A stretch of DNA of 37,149 nt from the NCBI GenBank assembly GCA_028281945.1, contig JANQIW010000142.1, positions 1 through 37,149 on the forward strand. The letters run 5' to 3'. Below the pieces are notes generated by a model. It was given only the letters and a program-made list of their open reading frames with translations. It searched no databases and had not been told where the DNA came from. The stretch comes from Prochloraceae cyanobacterium PL24a_bin.78 (lineage in GTDB: Bacteria; Cyanobacteriota; Cyanobacteriia; Cyanobacteriales; JANQIW01). How positions within the stretch are numbered: position 1 is the first letter of the stretch; each line of letters opens with the position of its first letter. The translations under genes and the position numbers were made by a program. Shown piece after piece: positions 26,125 to 34,542 of this stretch.

Positions 26125-26751
26125 TTAATTTCTATTCAAAGGAAAAATAACAGCAGGAGTTTGAGCACTAATGCAGATTTCCATAACTTGAGTAGGAGGA
26201 AGATTTTCAGATTCAGTACTTATACCAATAACACATTCAGAATGACGTAAAGGCAAAAGACTACGACGACACGTATCTAAAGCAAAAAGTAGACTTTCAG
26301 AAGCAACAACAACCGAAGACTCCTCCAAAGATTCCTCCGAAGACTGCTCCAAAGAAGAATCTTGAGATTCATCAGAAGATTGAGCAACAGAATCAGAATC
26401 ATCATCAGAAAATTCTTCATCTAAAACATCCTTATTAATATCTACCACACATTTAGATAAATCACGAGGTCGTCTAACCAAATAACAATTTTGGAGAGCA
26501 TCTGCCCCAGAAATAGCAGTTTTTTCAGTAATCTTTTCCACACACTCACCTAAATTTTCAGGGTCAAGAGCATCCGCACAAGCCTCACCAGCCTCTTGCT
26601 CAGATAAACCACTATTAAGAATACTCACCACACAATCATCAAAATCCTCATTAGCCAAAGCAACAGGAGAGGAAACCATATGAAAGCCTAATAAAGCAAA
26701 TTGTAAAGAAAAAGCAGTTAAGACTCTGCCACGTGAAAACAAAAATTTCAT
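26125..26751 (-). CDS. Exported acidic cysteine-containing protein, unknown function
   Basis: A 208-aa protein. I chose the ATG at 26751; a TTG four codons upstream is in frame. Residues 1-34 are a signal peptide (FLFSRGRVLTAFSLQFALLG ... SPVALA). The mature protein has a recurring unit with cysteine before a valine/isoleucine helix: DDCVVSIL, GECVEKI, SKCVVDI and SECVIGI, each followed about 20-25 residues later by A..AL..C or similar. The middle (about 115-150) is an S/E/D-rich acidic tract. The even cysteine spacing suggests disulfides outside the cytoplasm. I do not recognise a named family. It stands alone. Confidence 0.72.
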   Translation of the reverse strand: MKFLFSRGRVLTAFSLQFALLGFHMVSSPVALANEDFDDCVVSILNSGLSEQEAGEACADALDPENLGECVEKITEKTAISGADALQNCYLVRRPRDLSKCVVDINKDVLDEEFSDDDSDSVAQSSDESQDSSLEQSSEESLEESSVVVASESLLFALDTCRRSLLPLRHSECVIGISTESENLPPTQVMEICISAQTPAVIFPLNRN

Positions 26752-26865
26752 AATCTTAAACAAAAGAAATTAAATCAAAAAAAAAGAACAATCTTGTCCG
26801 CTATTATAAGCTGATTATTTCTTCTTTATTCCCCATTATCTAAATATCAATCTCAATTGTTCAAA

Positions 26866-27018
26866 ATCTCCACATCTCCCCATCTCCCAATCTCCCATTC
26901 TCCCAATCTCCCATTCCCCACATCTCCCCATCTCCCATTCTCCCAATCTCCCAATCTCCCAATCTCCCATTCTCCCCATCTCCCCATCTCCCCATCTCCC
27001 ATTCTCCCATTCCCATCC
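26866..27018. repeat. Largest internal minisatellite cluster
   Basis: About 150 bases made almost wholly of the words CCCATCTC, CCCAATCT and CCCATTCT in irregular order. It sits in the 376-base gap between the exported protein gene and moeB. The strand carries no purine-rich coding potential beyond repeat translation. No arms like those of copies A-C are visible here. Confidence 0.8.
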
Positions 27019-27139
27019 TTTAAAAAACCTACCCTTTATAAGCTTTACACCAAGCAGGGTAGGATGATTAGAGCAAATTCAGTTTTAGTATATTTACTTA
27101 GTACTTCTTCTATTTTGTAATTCAGATAGTAGAAAATAA

Positions 27140-28312
27140 TTAATATAAAGGAACAGAAGGATCGATTTCCTTAGCCCAGGCAGTAATACCACCCTTAACA
27201 TTAGTCCCCTCAATACCAGCTTGCTTAAGGATACCTAAAGCCTTAGCCGATCGACCACCCATTTTGCAGTGAGCGATCAACCGATGGCCATTAAGAGCTT
27301 CTTTAATCTTATCAATCCCCGAACCATTTTCAATCTCAGGCAAAGGCACAAGTAAAGATCCAGGAATTTTAGAAATTTGATACTCATTAGGATTGCGCAC
27401 ATCCACCAAAACAAAATCATCACTACCACTATCAAGAAGCTGCTTCAACTCCTGCACAGTCATTTCAGGTAGATCAGATTTACTTTCAGTATCCTGCACC
27501 TTAGCTTGAGGAATACCGCAGAATTGCTCATAATCGATTAACTTATCAATCACAGGGCGTTTAGGATTAGGGCGTAATTTCAACTCCCTAAAATTCATCT
27601 CCAAAGCATTGTAGAGCAACAATCTACCACTAAGAGTAGTATCAACCCCAAGAATAATCTTAATAGTTTCAGTAGCCTGTATAGTACCAATAATACCACA
27701 AAGCACACCCAAAACCCCACCTTCAGCACAAGAAGGAACCATTCCAGGAGGTGGTGGCTCAGGATATAAATCCCGATAATTCGGACCTTCCTGATAATTA
27801 AAAACAGTAGCCTGCCCTTCAAAGCGGAAAATAGAGCCATAAACATTAGGCTTATTCAACAAAACACAAGCATCATTAGTAAGATAGCGAGTCGGGAAAT
27901 TATCCGTACCATCCACCACAACATCGTAAGGTTCCATAATTTCCAAGGCATTTTCCGAAGTGAGGCGAGTTTCGTATAAATCTACCTGACATAAAGGATT
28001 AATCTCTAAAATACGATTTTTAGCCGATTCAATTTTTGGTTTATCTACCCAAGAAGTGCCATGGATGATTTGACGCTGTAAATTAGAACTATCCACAATA
28101 TCAAAATCCACAATCCCTATTCTGCCAATGCCTGCGGCTGCTAAATATAATAATAATGGTGAGCCTAATCCACCCGTGCCAATACATAACACACTGGCTG
28201 CTTTAAGTTTTTTTTGTCCTTCTAAGCCTACCTCCGGCAAAATAATATGCCTAGAGTAGCGTTGATATTCGTCTTTGCTTAGTTCGATTTCTTCTAAGTT
28301 TGGATTTAACAT
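27140..28312 (-). CDS. moeB: MoeB-type E1-like adenylyltransferase with rhodanese domain
   Basis: A 390-aa two-domain protein of the MoeB/Uba4/MOCS3 type. It activates the C-terminal glycine of a small sulfur carrier (MoaD, ThiS or a ubiquitin-like protein) by adenylation and then passes it sulfur. The N-terminal E1 domain has the nucleotide loop CIGTGGLGSP (43-52) and DFDIVDSSNLQRQ. MVPSCAEGGVLG holds Cys195. The C-terminal rhodanese domain (about 284-390) has its active-site loop HCKMGGRS with Cys349. The paired CxxC zinc ligands of E. coli MoeB are not evident. Start is the ATG at 28312. It stands alone; its acceptor protein is not in the window. Confidence 0.92.
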   Translation of the reverse strand: MLNPNLEEIELSKDEYQRYSRHIILPEVGLEGQKKLKAASVLCIGTGGLGSPLLLYLAAAGIGRIGIVDFDIVDSSNLQRQIIHGTSWVDKPKIESAKNRILEINPLCQVDLYETRLTSENALEIMEPYDVVVDGTDNFPTRYLTNDACVLLNKPNVYGSIFRFEGQATVFNYQEGPNYRDLYPEPPPPGMVPSCAEGGVLGVLCGIIGTIQATETIKIILGVDTTLSGRLLLYNALEMNFRELKLRPNPKRPVIDKLIDYEQFCGIPQAKVQDTESKSDLPEMTVQELKQLLDSGSDDFVLVDVRNPNEYQISKIPGSLLVPLPEIENGSGIDKIKEALNGHRLIAHCKMGGRSAKALGILKQAGIEGTNVKGGITAWAKEIDPSVPLY

Positions 28313-28487
28313 TGCTTATCTTTGCTGCGATGAAATTAAATTTTTAGCATAATGCAGCGGAATGTTTATTGTAGTCTTTTCTTAACTTGATTTGGGGCAA
28401 TAATAGCAATTCTTTAACATTTTGTTATTGCCAACGTGAGAATTTCTTTAACATAAAACATCCCATTATTACTTAAACCAATACCAC

Positions 28488-28910
28488 CTAAGAACAACAA
28501 GAACAAATTCCTTTAACAATTATTTCGTAGGAATTCCCATGTAATCCTTCAGGCAAGTTATCCATTGTCAAATTAGAAAATACACCCCATTCTAAATCAT
28601 CAATGGAGCCACATTGATGACAAACAAAATGATGATGAGGTTCTATTTTTGCATCATAACGGGTGACACCTTCTTCTAATAACACCTCTCGCACCAATCC
28701 CACTTCTCGCAATACAGCTAAAGCACTATATACACTTGCTTTGGAAGCGATGGGTAAATCACTATTTATATCTGCCAAAATTGAATCTACTGTAGGATGA
28801 TCTTGACGAGACAAAAGATTTGCATAAACCGCATGACGTTGAGGTGTTATTCGCAACTTTTTTTCTTTCATTCGCTGCTTGGCAATAATTGTATTCAAAT
28901 TTACCTCCAT
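28488..28910 (-). CDS. Fur-family transcriptional regulator, PerR-like
   Basis: A 140-aa Fur-superfamily repressor. The winged-helix half has the family signature LRITPQRHAVYANLL and KASVYSALAVLREVGLV. The metal half has the EPHHHFVCHQCG block with CHQC and a C-terminal CSCC, the two structural-zinc knuckles of PerR/Fur. PerR proteins sense peroxide through metal-catalysed oxidation and repress antioxidant genes; the assignment to PerR rather than Fur is by look. The ATG at 28910 has no ribosome-binding site. GGAGGT (28908-28903) lies inside the first codons and points at a TTG at 28898 as the likelier start. Confidence 0.9.
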   Translation of the reverse strand: MEVNLNTIIAKQRMKEKKLRITPQRHAVYANLLSRQDHPTVDSILADINSDLPIASKASVYSALAVLREVGLVREVLLEEGVTRYDAKIEPHHHFVCHQCGSIDDLEWGVFSNLTMDNLPEGLHGNSYEIIVKGICSCCS

Positions 28911-29319
28911 AATTTTTGATCTATTTTGCTCCTTACTAACTTTTCTTTATTTGTTTAATATTAATTGCTTAAATTCTAATTGATAAATTTTCTTTAACTA
29001 AATTTTTTTATTAATAATCTCAACATTGTCTACTGGAGGTTTTAATATAATGTCGCCTACCTTGTAGTATATTTACTTTAACTTGATTTAAAATCTTGAA
29101 ATCTACTCGTAAGCGCAGTATTCTTTAATCATTAAATATACATAATATATCCCTTAAAAAATAACTAAACTCGTCAAGATTTAGTATAAATTTACTATTG
29201 AAGCTTAAAAACTTGCACCTTATCCTATCTAGATCAAAGGTTTTTGAAAATTTTTTAATTCAAATCTTAATGATCATATATTAATAGTATTAGAGTGAAG
29301 TTTTGTTCCTAAATTTTAC
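28911..29319. other. AT-rich gap upstream of the Fur-family gene
   Basis: A 409-base gap between thrB (which ends here) and the regulator gene, all on the minus strand. It must contain the regulator's promoter. No convincing Fur or PerR box, terminator or small gene could be picked out by eye. CTAC-CTT-GTAG near 29059 is the only tidy small hairpin. Confidence 0.45.
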
Positions 29320-30231
29320 CTAGTTGCTATATATAATATTAGTGCCTTTAGTATCTATAGAAAGCGATCGCACTTCTGCCATTATGCCCATTGATTCCCA
29401 AGAATTTTTCATAGCTCGAACCACAGCATTTACTTGTATTTGGTTGGTTAAAGCCAATAAAGCAGGGCCTGCACCACTAATTACCATACCATAAGCTCCC
29501 GCAGAGATTGCAGCAGATTTAACTAACTCATATCCTTGAATTAATTTTTTTCGATAAGGTTGATGAAGTTTATCGTCTAAAGCAATTCTTAACCAATTTT
29601 CTTCACCTGTTTGTAAACCTCTTTGTAGCAATCCCATATGAGCAATATTAAAAATAGCATCTTGATAGGTTATTTGTTCTGGTAATACTTCTCTGGCACC
29701 TTTAGTTGAAACCTCAAAGTTGGGAATGGCAATGACTGGAATAATATCTTGATGCCAAGGAATTTCACAAATTAACCATTTGCCTGCCTTAGGAATGGAT
29801 AATTGACATTTACCTAGTAAAGCTGGCACTACATTATCAGGATGGCCTTCCATAGCAATAGCCATAGATATAATTTCAGATAAATCTAAAGGATTTCCTG
29901 CTAAATAATTCCCTCCTATTAAACCTCCCACAATAGCTGTGGCAGAACTTCCTAAACCTCTTGATAAAGGTACATTGAGATTGATTTCAATTTTGACATT
30001 GGGGGCTTCTTTTCCTAAATGATCATAAACTTCTTTATATGATTTGTACAATAAATTAGTTTTATCTGTAGTGAGACGATGAGCTTCTGCTCCTGTTATC
30101 TTAATGTTTACTTCGTCTTCAGTTAGAGTAAACTTAAATTCATTGTAAATATTGAGAGCTACTCCAATACAATCAAATCCGGGACCTAAATTTGCTGTTG
30201 TTGCTGGTATGCTAATAATAATTTCTGACAT
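29320..30231 (-). CDS. thrB: Homoserine kinase ThrB
   Basis: A 303-aa GHMP-family kinase that phosphorylates homoserine on the way to threonine. The N-terminus ISIPATTANLGPGFDCIG is diagnostic. The ATP-binding motif PLSRGLGSSATAIVGG lies near residue 90. EGHPDNVVPAL and AISAGAYGMVISGAGPALLA complete the family pattern. Length is normal. The ATG at 30231 follows the stop of a small gene by only five bases, so it is probably translated from the same messenger as the Rpn-like cluster upstream. A HIP1 octamer lies near its 3' end (29364). Confidence 0.95.
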   Translation of the reverse strand: MSEIIISIPATTANLGPGFDCIGVALNIYNEFKFTLTEDEVNIKITGAEAHRLTTDKTNLLYKSYKEVYDHLGKEAPNVKIEINLNVPLSRGLGSSATAIVGGLIGGNYLAGNPLDLSEIISMAIAMEGHPDNVVPALLGKCQLSIPKAGKWLICEIPWHQDIIPVIAIPNFEVSTKGAREVLPEQITYQDAIFNIAHMGLLQRGLQTGEENWLRIALDDKLHQPYRKKLIQGYELVKSAAISAGAYGMVISGAGPALLALTNQIQVNAVVRAMKNSWESMGIMAEVRSLSIDTKGTNIIYSN

Positions 30232-30236
30232 AAAAC

Positions 30237-30479
30237 TTATTTAACTATTTTTTCCTTTAACCAAGTATTCAAATCTTCTACAGTAGAAAAATCAAAGATT
30301 AACTCTTCTAATTCATTCCATTGAGAAAAAGATAATTTTATAAATTTCTCTGAAATTGAACTATCAAGCTTACCAAAGCGACGGTTCAATAGACGAATTA
30401 GCAACTTAATTTCTCCTAAAACTCTTCCTTCAAGCCTACCTTGTAGAAACAGAATTTGATTTTCAACAGATTCTTGCAT
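30237..30479 (-). CDS. Short free-standing Rpn C-terminal paralogue, copy 2
   Basis: An 80-aa protein consisting only of the C-terminal DUF4351-like part of the nuclease gene at 30924. It starts MQESVENQILFLQGRLEGR, in place of the parent's MRESVIYQRILQEG, and carries the core RFGKLDSSISEKF and the end EDLNTWLKEKIVK. It has no nuclease domain. The start overlaps the previous gene by 17 bases. The ribosome-binding site seen in the two homologous positions is degraded here to GAGAAAA. It may serve as an inhibitor of the nuclease or be a decaying duplicate. thrB follows after five bases. Confidence 0.68.
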   Translation of the reverse strand: MQESVENQILFLQGRLEGRVLGEIKLLIRLLNRRFGKLDSSISEKFIKLSFSQWNELEELIFDFSTVEDLNTWLKEKIVK

Positions 30480-30834
30480 ATTTTTTTCTCAAAATAATTA
30501 TTGAATTATATACTCTTAGAAATCCCCTTAAAGCAAGAATTTGGTTTTTTAATATTTTTTCCTTTAACCAAGTATTTAAATCTTCAAAAGAGGAACAATC
30601 AATCATGAATCCTTCTAATTCTTCTAGTTGGGAAAGAGATAATTCTTGTAATTTTTCTAAAATCGAAGCATCAAGTTTACCAAAACGACTATTTAATAGA
30701 ATAATCAGTAAGTTAATTTCTCCAAAAATTCTTCCTTCAAGTTTATCTTGTCGTCTGGCTTCTTCTCCAGCTTTTTGTAGAGTTTTTTCTACTCCTTCTT
30801 GGAAGAAGATTTGATTAATAAAAGATTCTTGCAT
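30463..30834 (-). CDS. Short free-standing Rpn C-terminal paralogue, copy 1
   Basis: A 123-aa protein. The first 95 residues align with residues 200-290 of the Rpn-type protein upstream: MQESFINQIFFQEG at the start, RFGKLDASILEKLQELSLSQ in the core, and SSFEDLNTWLKEKI at the end. The parent stop is lost, and about 26 extra residues with basic and hydrophobic character follow. GAGAGG lies five bases before the ATG at 30834, in the same context as the internal start of the parent gene. It lacks the nuclease motifs. A role as inhibitor or partner of the nuclease is inferred, not shown. Confidence 0.72.
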   Translation of the reverse strand: MQESFINQIFFQEGVEKTLQKAGEEARRQDKLEGRIFGEINLLIILLNSRFGKLDASILEKLQELSLSQLEELEGFMIDCSSFEDLNTWLKEKILKNQILALRGFLRVYNSIIILRKKYARIC

Positions 30835-30923
30835 AATTTCCTCTCCAAATTTTTTTAATTATATCCTCTAAAAATATTAAAATAGGGAAATATTCCCTAA
30901 AAGTGCCAATTAAGATTTAGGTT

Positions 30924-31796
30924 TTAAATATTTTTTTCCCTAAACCAAGTATTCAAATCTTCCACAGAAGAAAAATCAAGCATTAATTGCCCCAATTCTT
31001 CTACTTGGGAAAGAGATAATTGTTGTAATTTCTCTAACATTGAAGTATCAAGTTTACCAAAACGACGATTTAATTGAAGAATTAGTAACTTAATTCCTTC
31101 TTCTTCTCTACCTTCTTCTAGGCCTTCTTGTCTACCTTCTTCTCTGCCTTTTTCTCTACCTTCTTGGAGTATTCTTTGATAAATAACAGATTCTCGCATA
31201 ATATCCTCTCTAAATAATTGTTTAATCATATTTTCTGGAAATCTTAAACCAGCCAACACTCCTGTGCAAGCTAAAATTTCTCTTTGCTGTGTTATATCTT
31301 CAATTGTATCTACAGAATTAGAAATTTGTCTTAAAAGTCCATCAGGGGAATCACTTTTAGCCAGAGTTGCCAGTGGTAAAAGTGTCGGATTAGCCAGTAA
31401 AGAAGCTGGATTTTCTTCCCAAAGACGAATAACTCGATAACGATGTAGAGTACTTTCGCTTCGATAAGAATCAATGAAAACAGCCTCTGATGTCGTCTCT
31501 TTCAGAAAAATTACTACTTGCTCTATTTTTTTTGTTTTGTATTTCCCTCGCAATCTTGCATAATATTGCAGCATCCTAGAAGGAATGGGAGAATTAGACT
31601 TTGGTACGGTTTGGAATTCTATATGAAGGATTTTTTGATTAATTTCTAACAATATTAAGGAATCTGCACGAATGGGTTCGTTACTCAATTCCGTTTTAAG
31701 TACTCGAATATTTCGTGGTTGTTCTGACAATATCCAAGATACAAATGGTTCTGGATATTTTTCAGCTAAATATTTACAAATATTATCGTATGGCAA
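30924..31796 (-). CDS. Rpn-family PD-(D/E)XK nuclease with DUF4351 tail
   Basis: A 290-aa protein of the Rpn / transposase_31-like nuclease family common in cyanobacteria. The nuclease core is in residues 20-110: Asp45 in IRADSLILLE, then HIEFQ with Glu60 and Gln62, and SRMLQYYARLRGKY. Residues about 205-235 are a charged repeat of EGREKGREEGRQEG type. The last 55 residues are the DUF4351-like domain RFGKLDTSMLEKLQQLSLSQ ... EDLNTWFREKNI. In E. coli, Rpn proteins are DNA endonucleases linked to phage defence. Here Met200 is preceded by a good internal ribosome-binding site, so a short C-terminal form may also be made. Two downstream genes copy this part. Confidence 0.88.
   Translation of the reverse strand: MPYDNICKYLAEKYPEPFVSWILSEQPRNIRVLKTELSNEPIRADSLILLEINQKILHIEFQTVPKSNSPIPSRMLQYYARLRGKYKTKKIEQVVIFLKETTSEAVFIDSYRSESTLHRYRVIRLWEENPASLLANPTLLPLATLAKSDSPDGLLRQISNSVDTIEDITQQREILACTGVLAGLRFPENMIKQLFREDIMRESVIYQRILQEGREKGREEGRQEGLEEGREEEGIKLLILQLNRRFGKLDTSMLEKLQQLSLSQVEELGQLMLDFSSVEDLNTWFREKNI
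31197..31210 (-). promoter_or_regulatory. Internal ribosome-binding site and ATG inside the Rpn gene
   Basis: On the minus strand GAGAGG (31210-31205), ATATT and ATG (31199-31197) sit in frame at codon 200. The stand-alone copy at 30834 has GAGAGG, AAATT and ATG in the same place, and both continue with C(G/A)AGAATC. Conservation of the site in the duplicate supports that it is used. Product would be a 91-aa C-terminal protein. Confidence 0.6.
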
Positions 31797-31903
31797 TGAT
31801 TAGTTAACCCTATACTTTTACTATTTTTTTACTATTATTTGGTTTTTATTTTACTATGTTTTCTGTTTAATTATCCCTAATATTTTCTAATATAATCTTG
31901 ATA

Positions 31904-33052
31904 TCAAAGTTTCTTATATCGCAATCCCGGTAATTCTTCTATTAATCCTAATACTTCTAATATAGTTATGGCACTAGAAACATCTCCTTGTTTTAAATTT
32001 GATCGTTCTAAAATCAAATCAAATGCCATGGCTTCAGTGGAAATACACTGATAAACTTTCATAACATCTGGATCTAAATCTGGTAAAGGTTGTGACTTTT
32101 CCTCCTCAAAAATAGATAATTGTGGTAGTTTTTCCTCAGTATTCTTCACTATATTATCCAATTGAGGAATTGTCCCTAATGCTTCTAATAACTCTCTTTC
32201 ATTAATAATAATACTAGCCCCTTGATTTAATAATCTCAAACAACCCCTTGCCGATTCTACATCAGGAGAATTTGGTAAAGTATAAACATCTTTCCCGAAT
32301 TCATTAGCATACTTAGCTGTAATCAATGCTCCTGATTTTTCCGGTGCTTCTGTCACTAAAATTGCACGACTTAAACCTGCAATAATCCGATTACGAGGGG
32401 GAAAATTATGAGAAATAGGTTTAGTACCTGCTGGATATTCACTTAATAATAAACCCTTTTCTTGAATTTGTTGGTAAAGCTTCCGATTACTAGAGGGATA
32501 AATTGTATCTACTCCTGTTCCTAACACGGCTATAGTTCGTCCTTGTGAATCTAAACAGCTACTATGGGCATGGGCATCAATTCCTCCTGCCATTCCTGAA
32601 ACAATGGTAAATCCATGTTTAGCAAGGGTTGCACTAAGTAAGCGAGTCCAACGACAACCATGTTGTGTAGGTTTACGAGTCCCAACTATTCCAATTAAAG
32701 GAGTAATTCCTTTATTCTCATTTAGATTAATTTTGCCTTGATAGTATAAAACTGGAGGGGGGCTAGGGATTTCTAATAATAGACGAGGATATTCCTCATC
32801 AGCAGGTGTCCAGAAATTTGGATTTTTTTGAATGTGTTTTTCTATGAATTCTTCTGGATTAATTTTCGATCGTTCTACTTTAATAATATTCAGTAACTTA
32901 ACACCAAATCCATCTATTGCTCCAAAGGCATTCACTGGAGTTTCCCAAGCTTCAGCTAAAGATCCAAAATGCTGGTAGATTTTGTTAAGGGAAATAGGAC
33001 CTATTTTAGAAATTTGAGACCATGCCAACCAATATATACGTTCTTTGTTCAA
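31904..33052 (-). CDS. dprA: DNA-processing protein DprA
   Basis: A 382-aa protein that loads RecA onto incoming single-stranded DNA in natural transformation. The N-terminal helix-hairpin-helix-like part (1-70) is followed by the Rossmann-like core: GIVGTRKPTQHG, FTIVSGMAGGIDAHAHSSCL, TIAVLGTGVDTIYPSSNRKL, and FPPRNRIIAGLSRAILVTEA. A C-terminal winged helix (about 325-382) ends in LGLIEELPGLRYKKL. The start is TTG at 33052, which overlaps the TGA of the upstream aminotransferase as TTGA, so the two are probably coupled. Complete and typical for cyanobacteria. Confidence 0.94.
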   Translation of the reverse strand: MNKERIYWLAWSQISKIGPISLNKIYQHFGSLAEAWETPVNAFGAIDGFGVKLLNIIKVERSKINPEEFIEKHIQKNPNFWTPADEEYPRLLLEIPSPPPVLYYQGKINLNENKGITPLIGIVGTRKPTQHGCRWTRLLSATLAKHGFTIVSGMAGGIDAHAHSSCLDSQGRTIAVLGTGVDTIYPSSNRKLYQQIQEKGLLLSEYPAGTKPISHNFPPRNRIIAGLSRAILVTEAPEKSGALITAKYANEFGKDVYTLPNSPDVESARGCLRLLNQGASIIINERELLEALGTIPQLDNIVKNTEEKLPQLSIFEEEKSQPLPDLDPDVMKVYQCISTEAMAFDLILERSNLKQGDVSSAITILEVLGLIEELPGLRYKKL

Positions 33053-34227
33053 GAATTTTTACCCATAAATAAAGCTATTTTCTCAACTGCTTCGGTTAAA
33101 ATTTCAGTATCTCTTACAAGAGCAAAGCGAATATACCCTTCTCCTGAAGAACCAAAACCAGAACCCGGAGCTGCTGCTACACCAGTATTTGCTACTAATT
33201 TAGTACAAAAATCCATGGAATTATTTTCCCAAGGAGGAGGCAATTTTGCCCATACATACATAGTTGCTTTAGGCAGAGGAATTTCCCATCCTATATCATT
33301 TAATGCTTTAACAAAGACATCTCGACGATTTTTTAAGATATTTACTGTTTCTTTCAGGCATTCTTGAGAACCATTTAAAGCAGTCATTGCCCCAGCTAAG
33401 ATTCCTTTGTATTGGTTAAAATCTATGTTTGATTTTACTTGTTTTAAGGCTTGAATTAAAGTGGCATTACCTATGGCATAAGCGATACGAAAGCCTCCCA
33501 TAGCATAAGATTTAGAAAAACTAAATAATTCAATGGATATGTCTTTCTTAGTATCTACTTGAAATATTGAAGGAGAAATATAATTTTCTTCAAAGACTAT
33601 ATCTCCATAGGGAAAATCATGAATTAAAGTTATATTATTCTCTTTACAAAAAACTACTGCTTCTTGGAAAAAATCTAAACTAGCAACTGCTGTTGTAGGA
33701 TTATGAGGGTAATTCAGAATCATTAAACGTGCTTTTTGGATAATTTCATTGGGAATATCCCCAAATATAGGTAAAAAATCATTTTCCGCCAATAATGGCA
33801 TATAATAAGGTTTTCCACCTGCAAGATAAACTCCTCCTGGATGGGAAGGATAACAGGGATTCCCTAATAAAGCGTAATCTCCTGGGTTAAGTATTGCCAA
33901 AGGTAGATGTGCAGTGCCTTCTTGGGATCCGATGAGTTGTAGTACTTCTGTTTCAGGATTCACCGGAATGCCAAATTTTTTGGTATACCAATGAGCTACC
34001 GTTTCCCTAAAATTTTTAGTTCCATGATATAATAGATAACCATAATTACTAGGATCATACAAAGATTTTTCTATGGTAGTAATTACTGATTTGGGTGGAG
34101 ATAAATCTAAAGAACCTAAAGAAAGATCAATAATTTTATGCCCTGATGCAGCACTTTGAGCTTTTGCTTGATCCATTTGAGCAAAAACATTTTTTTGTAG
34201 GGCTTTTAAGCGATTTGCAAGTTGCAT
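33049..34227 (-). CDS. Class I/II PLP-dependent aminotransferase
   Basis: A 392-aa fold-type I aminotransferase. The PLP lysine is in SFSKSYAMGGFRIAYAIG. ILNYPHNPTTAV gives the Asn contact, HDFPYGDIVF the ring-binding Asp/Tyr, and YIRFALV the C-terminal substrate arginine. The N-terminus (IIDLSLGSLDLSPP) is close to the LL-diaminopimelate / aspartate aminotransferase group annotated in cyanobacteria, but substrate cannot be set from sequence alone. It heads the minus-strand run that continues with dprA, sharing TTGA at the junction. Start is the ATG at 34227. Confidence 0.88.
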   Translation of the reverse strand: MQLANRLKALQKNVFAQMDQAKAQSAASGHKIIDLSLGSLDLSPPKSVITTIEKSLYDPSNYGYLLYHGTKNFRETVAHWYTKKFGIPVNPETEVLQLIGSQEGTAHLPLAILNPGDYALLGNPCYPSHPGGVYLAGGKPYYMPLLAENDFLPIFGDIPNEIIQKARLMILNYPHNPTTAVASLDFFQEAVVFCKENNITLIHDFPYGDIVFEENYISPSIFQVDTKKDISIELFSFSKSYAMGGFRIAYAIGNATLIQALKQVKSNIDFNQYKGILAGAMTALNGSQECLKETVNILKNRRDVFVKALNDIGWEIPLPKATMYVWAKLPPPWENNSMDFCTKLVANTGVAAAPGSGFGSSGEGYIRFALVRDTEILTEAVEKIALFMGKNS

Positions 34228-34542
34228 TTTGATTATTGTTTTTCGCCTTTGATGAATTAATCTTGGAAAGTATGAATAAGGTTTTCCTCAATAAAACATT
34301 AAAAGTTCTTCGAGGAATTCTTTATCACTATGATTACTTATTTATATTTAGCAAATACTTTTGTAAAAAGCAAATTTTTCTATTACAAATAAACTAGGGG
34401 AGTAATTTTAAGATTGTTCAGATTGTAATTAACATATTTACTTAATCACTTATTACTTATGATTTACCATTATTTATCTAATTAGTATTTTCAGAAAACC
34501 CTAGATAACTCCCCTTTACTTCCTCTTTTGCACCTAATTATT
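34228..34542. other. AT-rich gap between thioredoxin and aminotransferase genes
   Basis: 315 bases on the minus strand between the end of the thioredoxin gene and the start of the aminotransferase gene. I see no open frame or RNA gene. Two short arms containing GGGGAGT/ACTCCCC lie about 110 bases apart (near 34396 and 34509); their distance makes a hairpin role doubtful. Confidence 0.4.
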
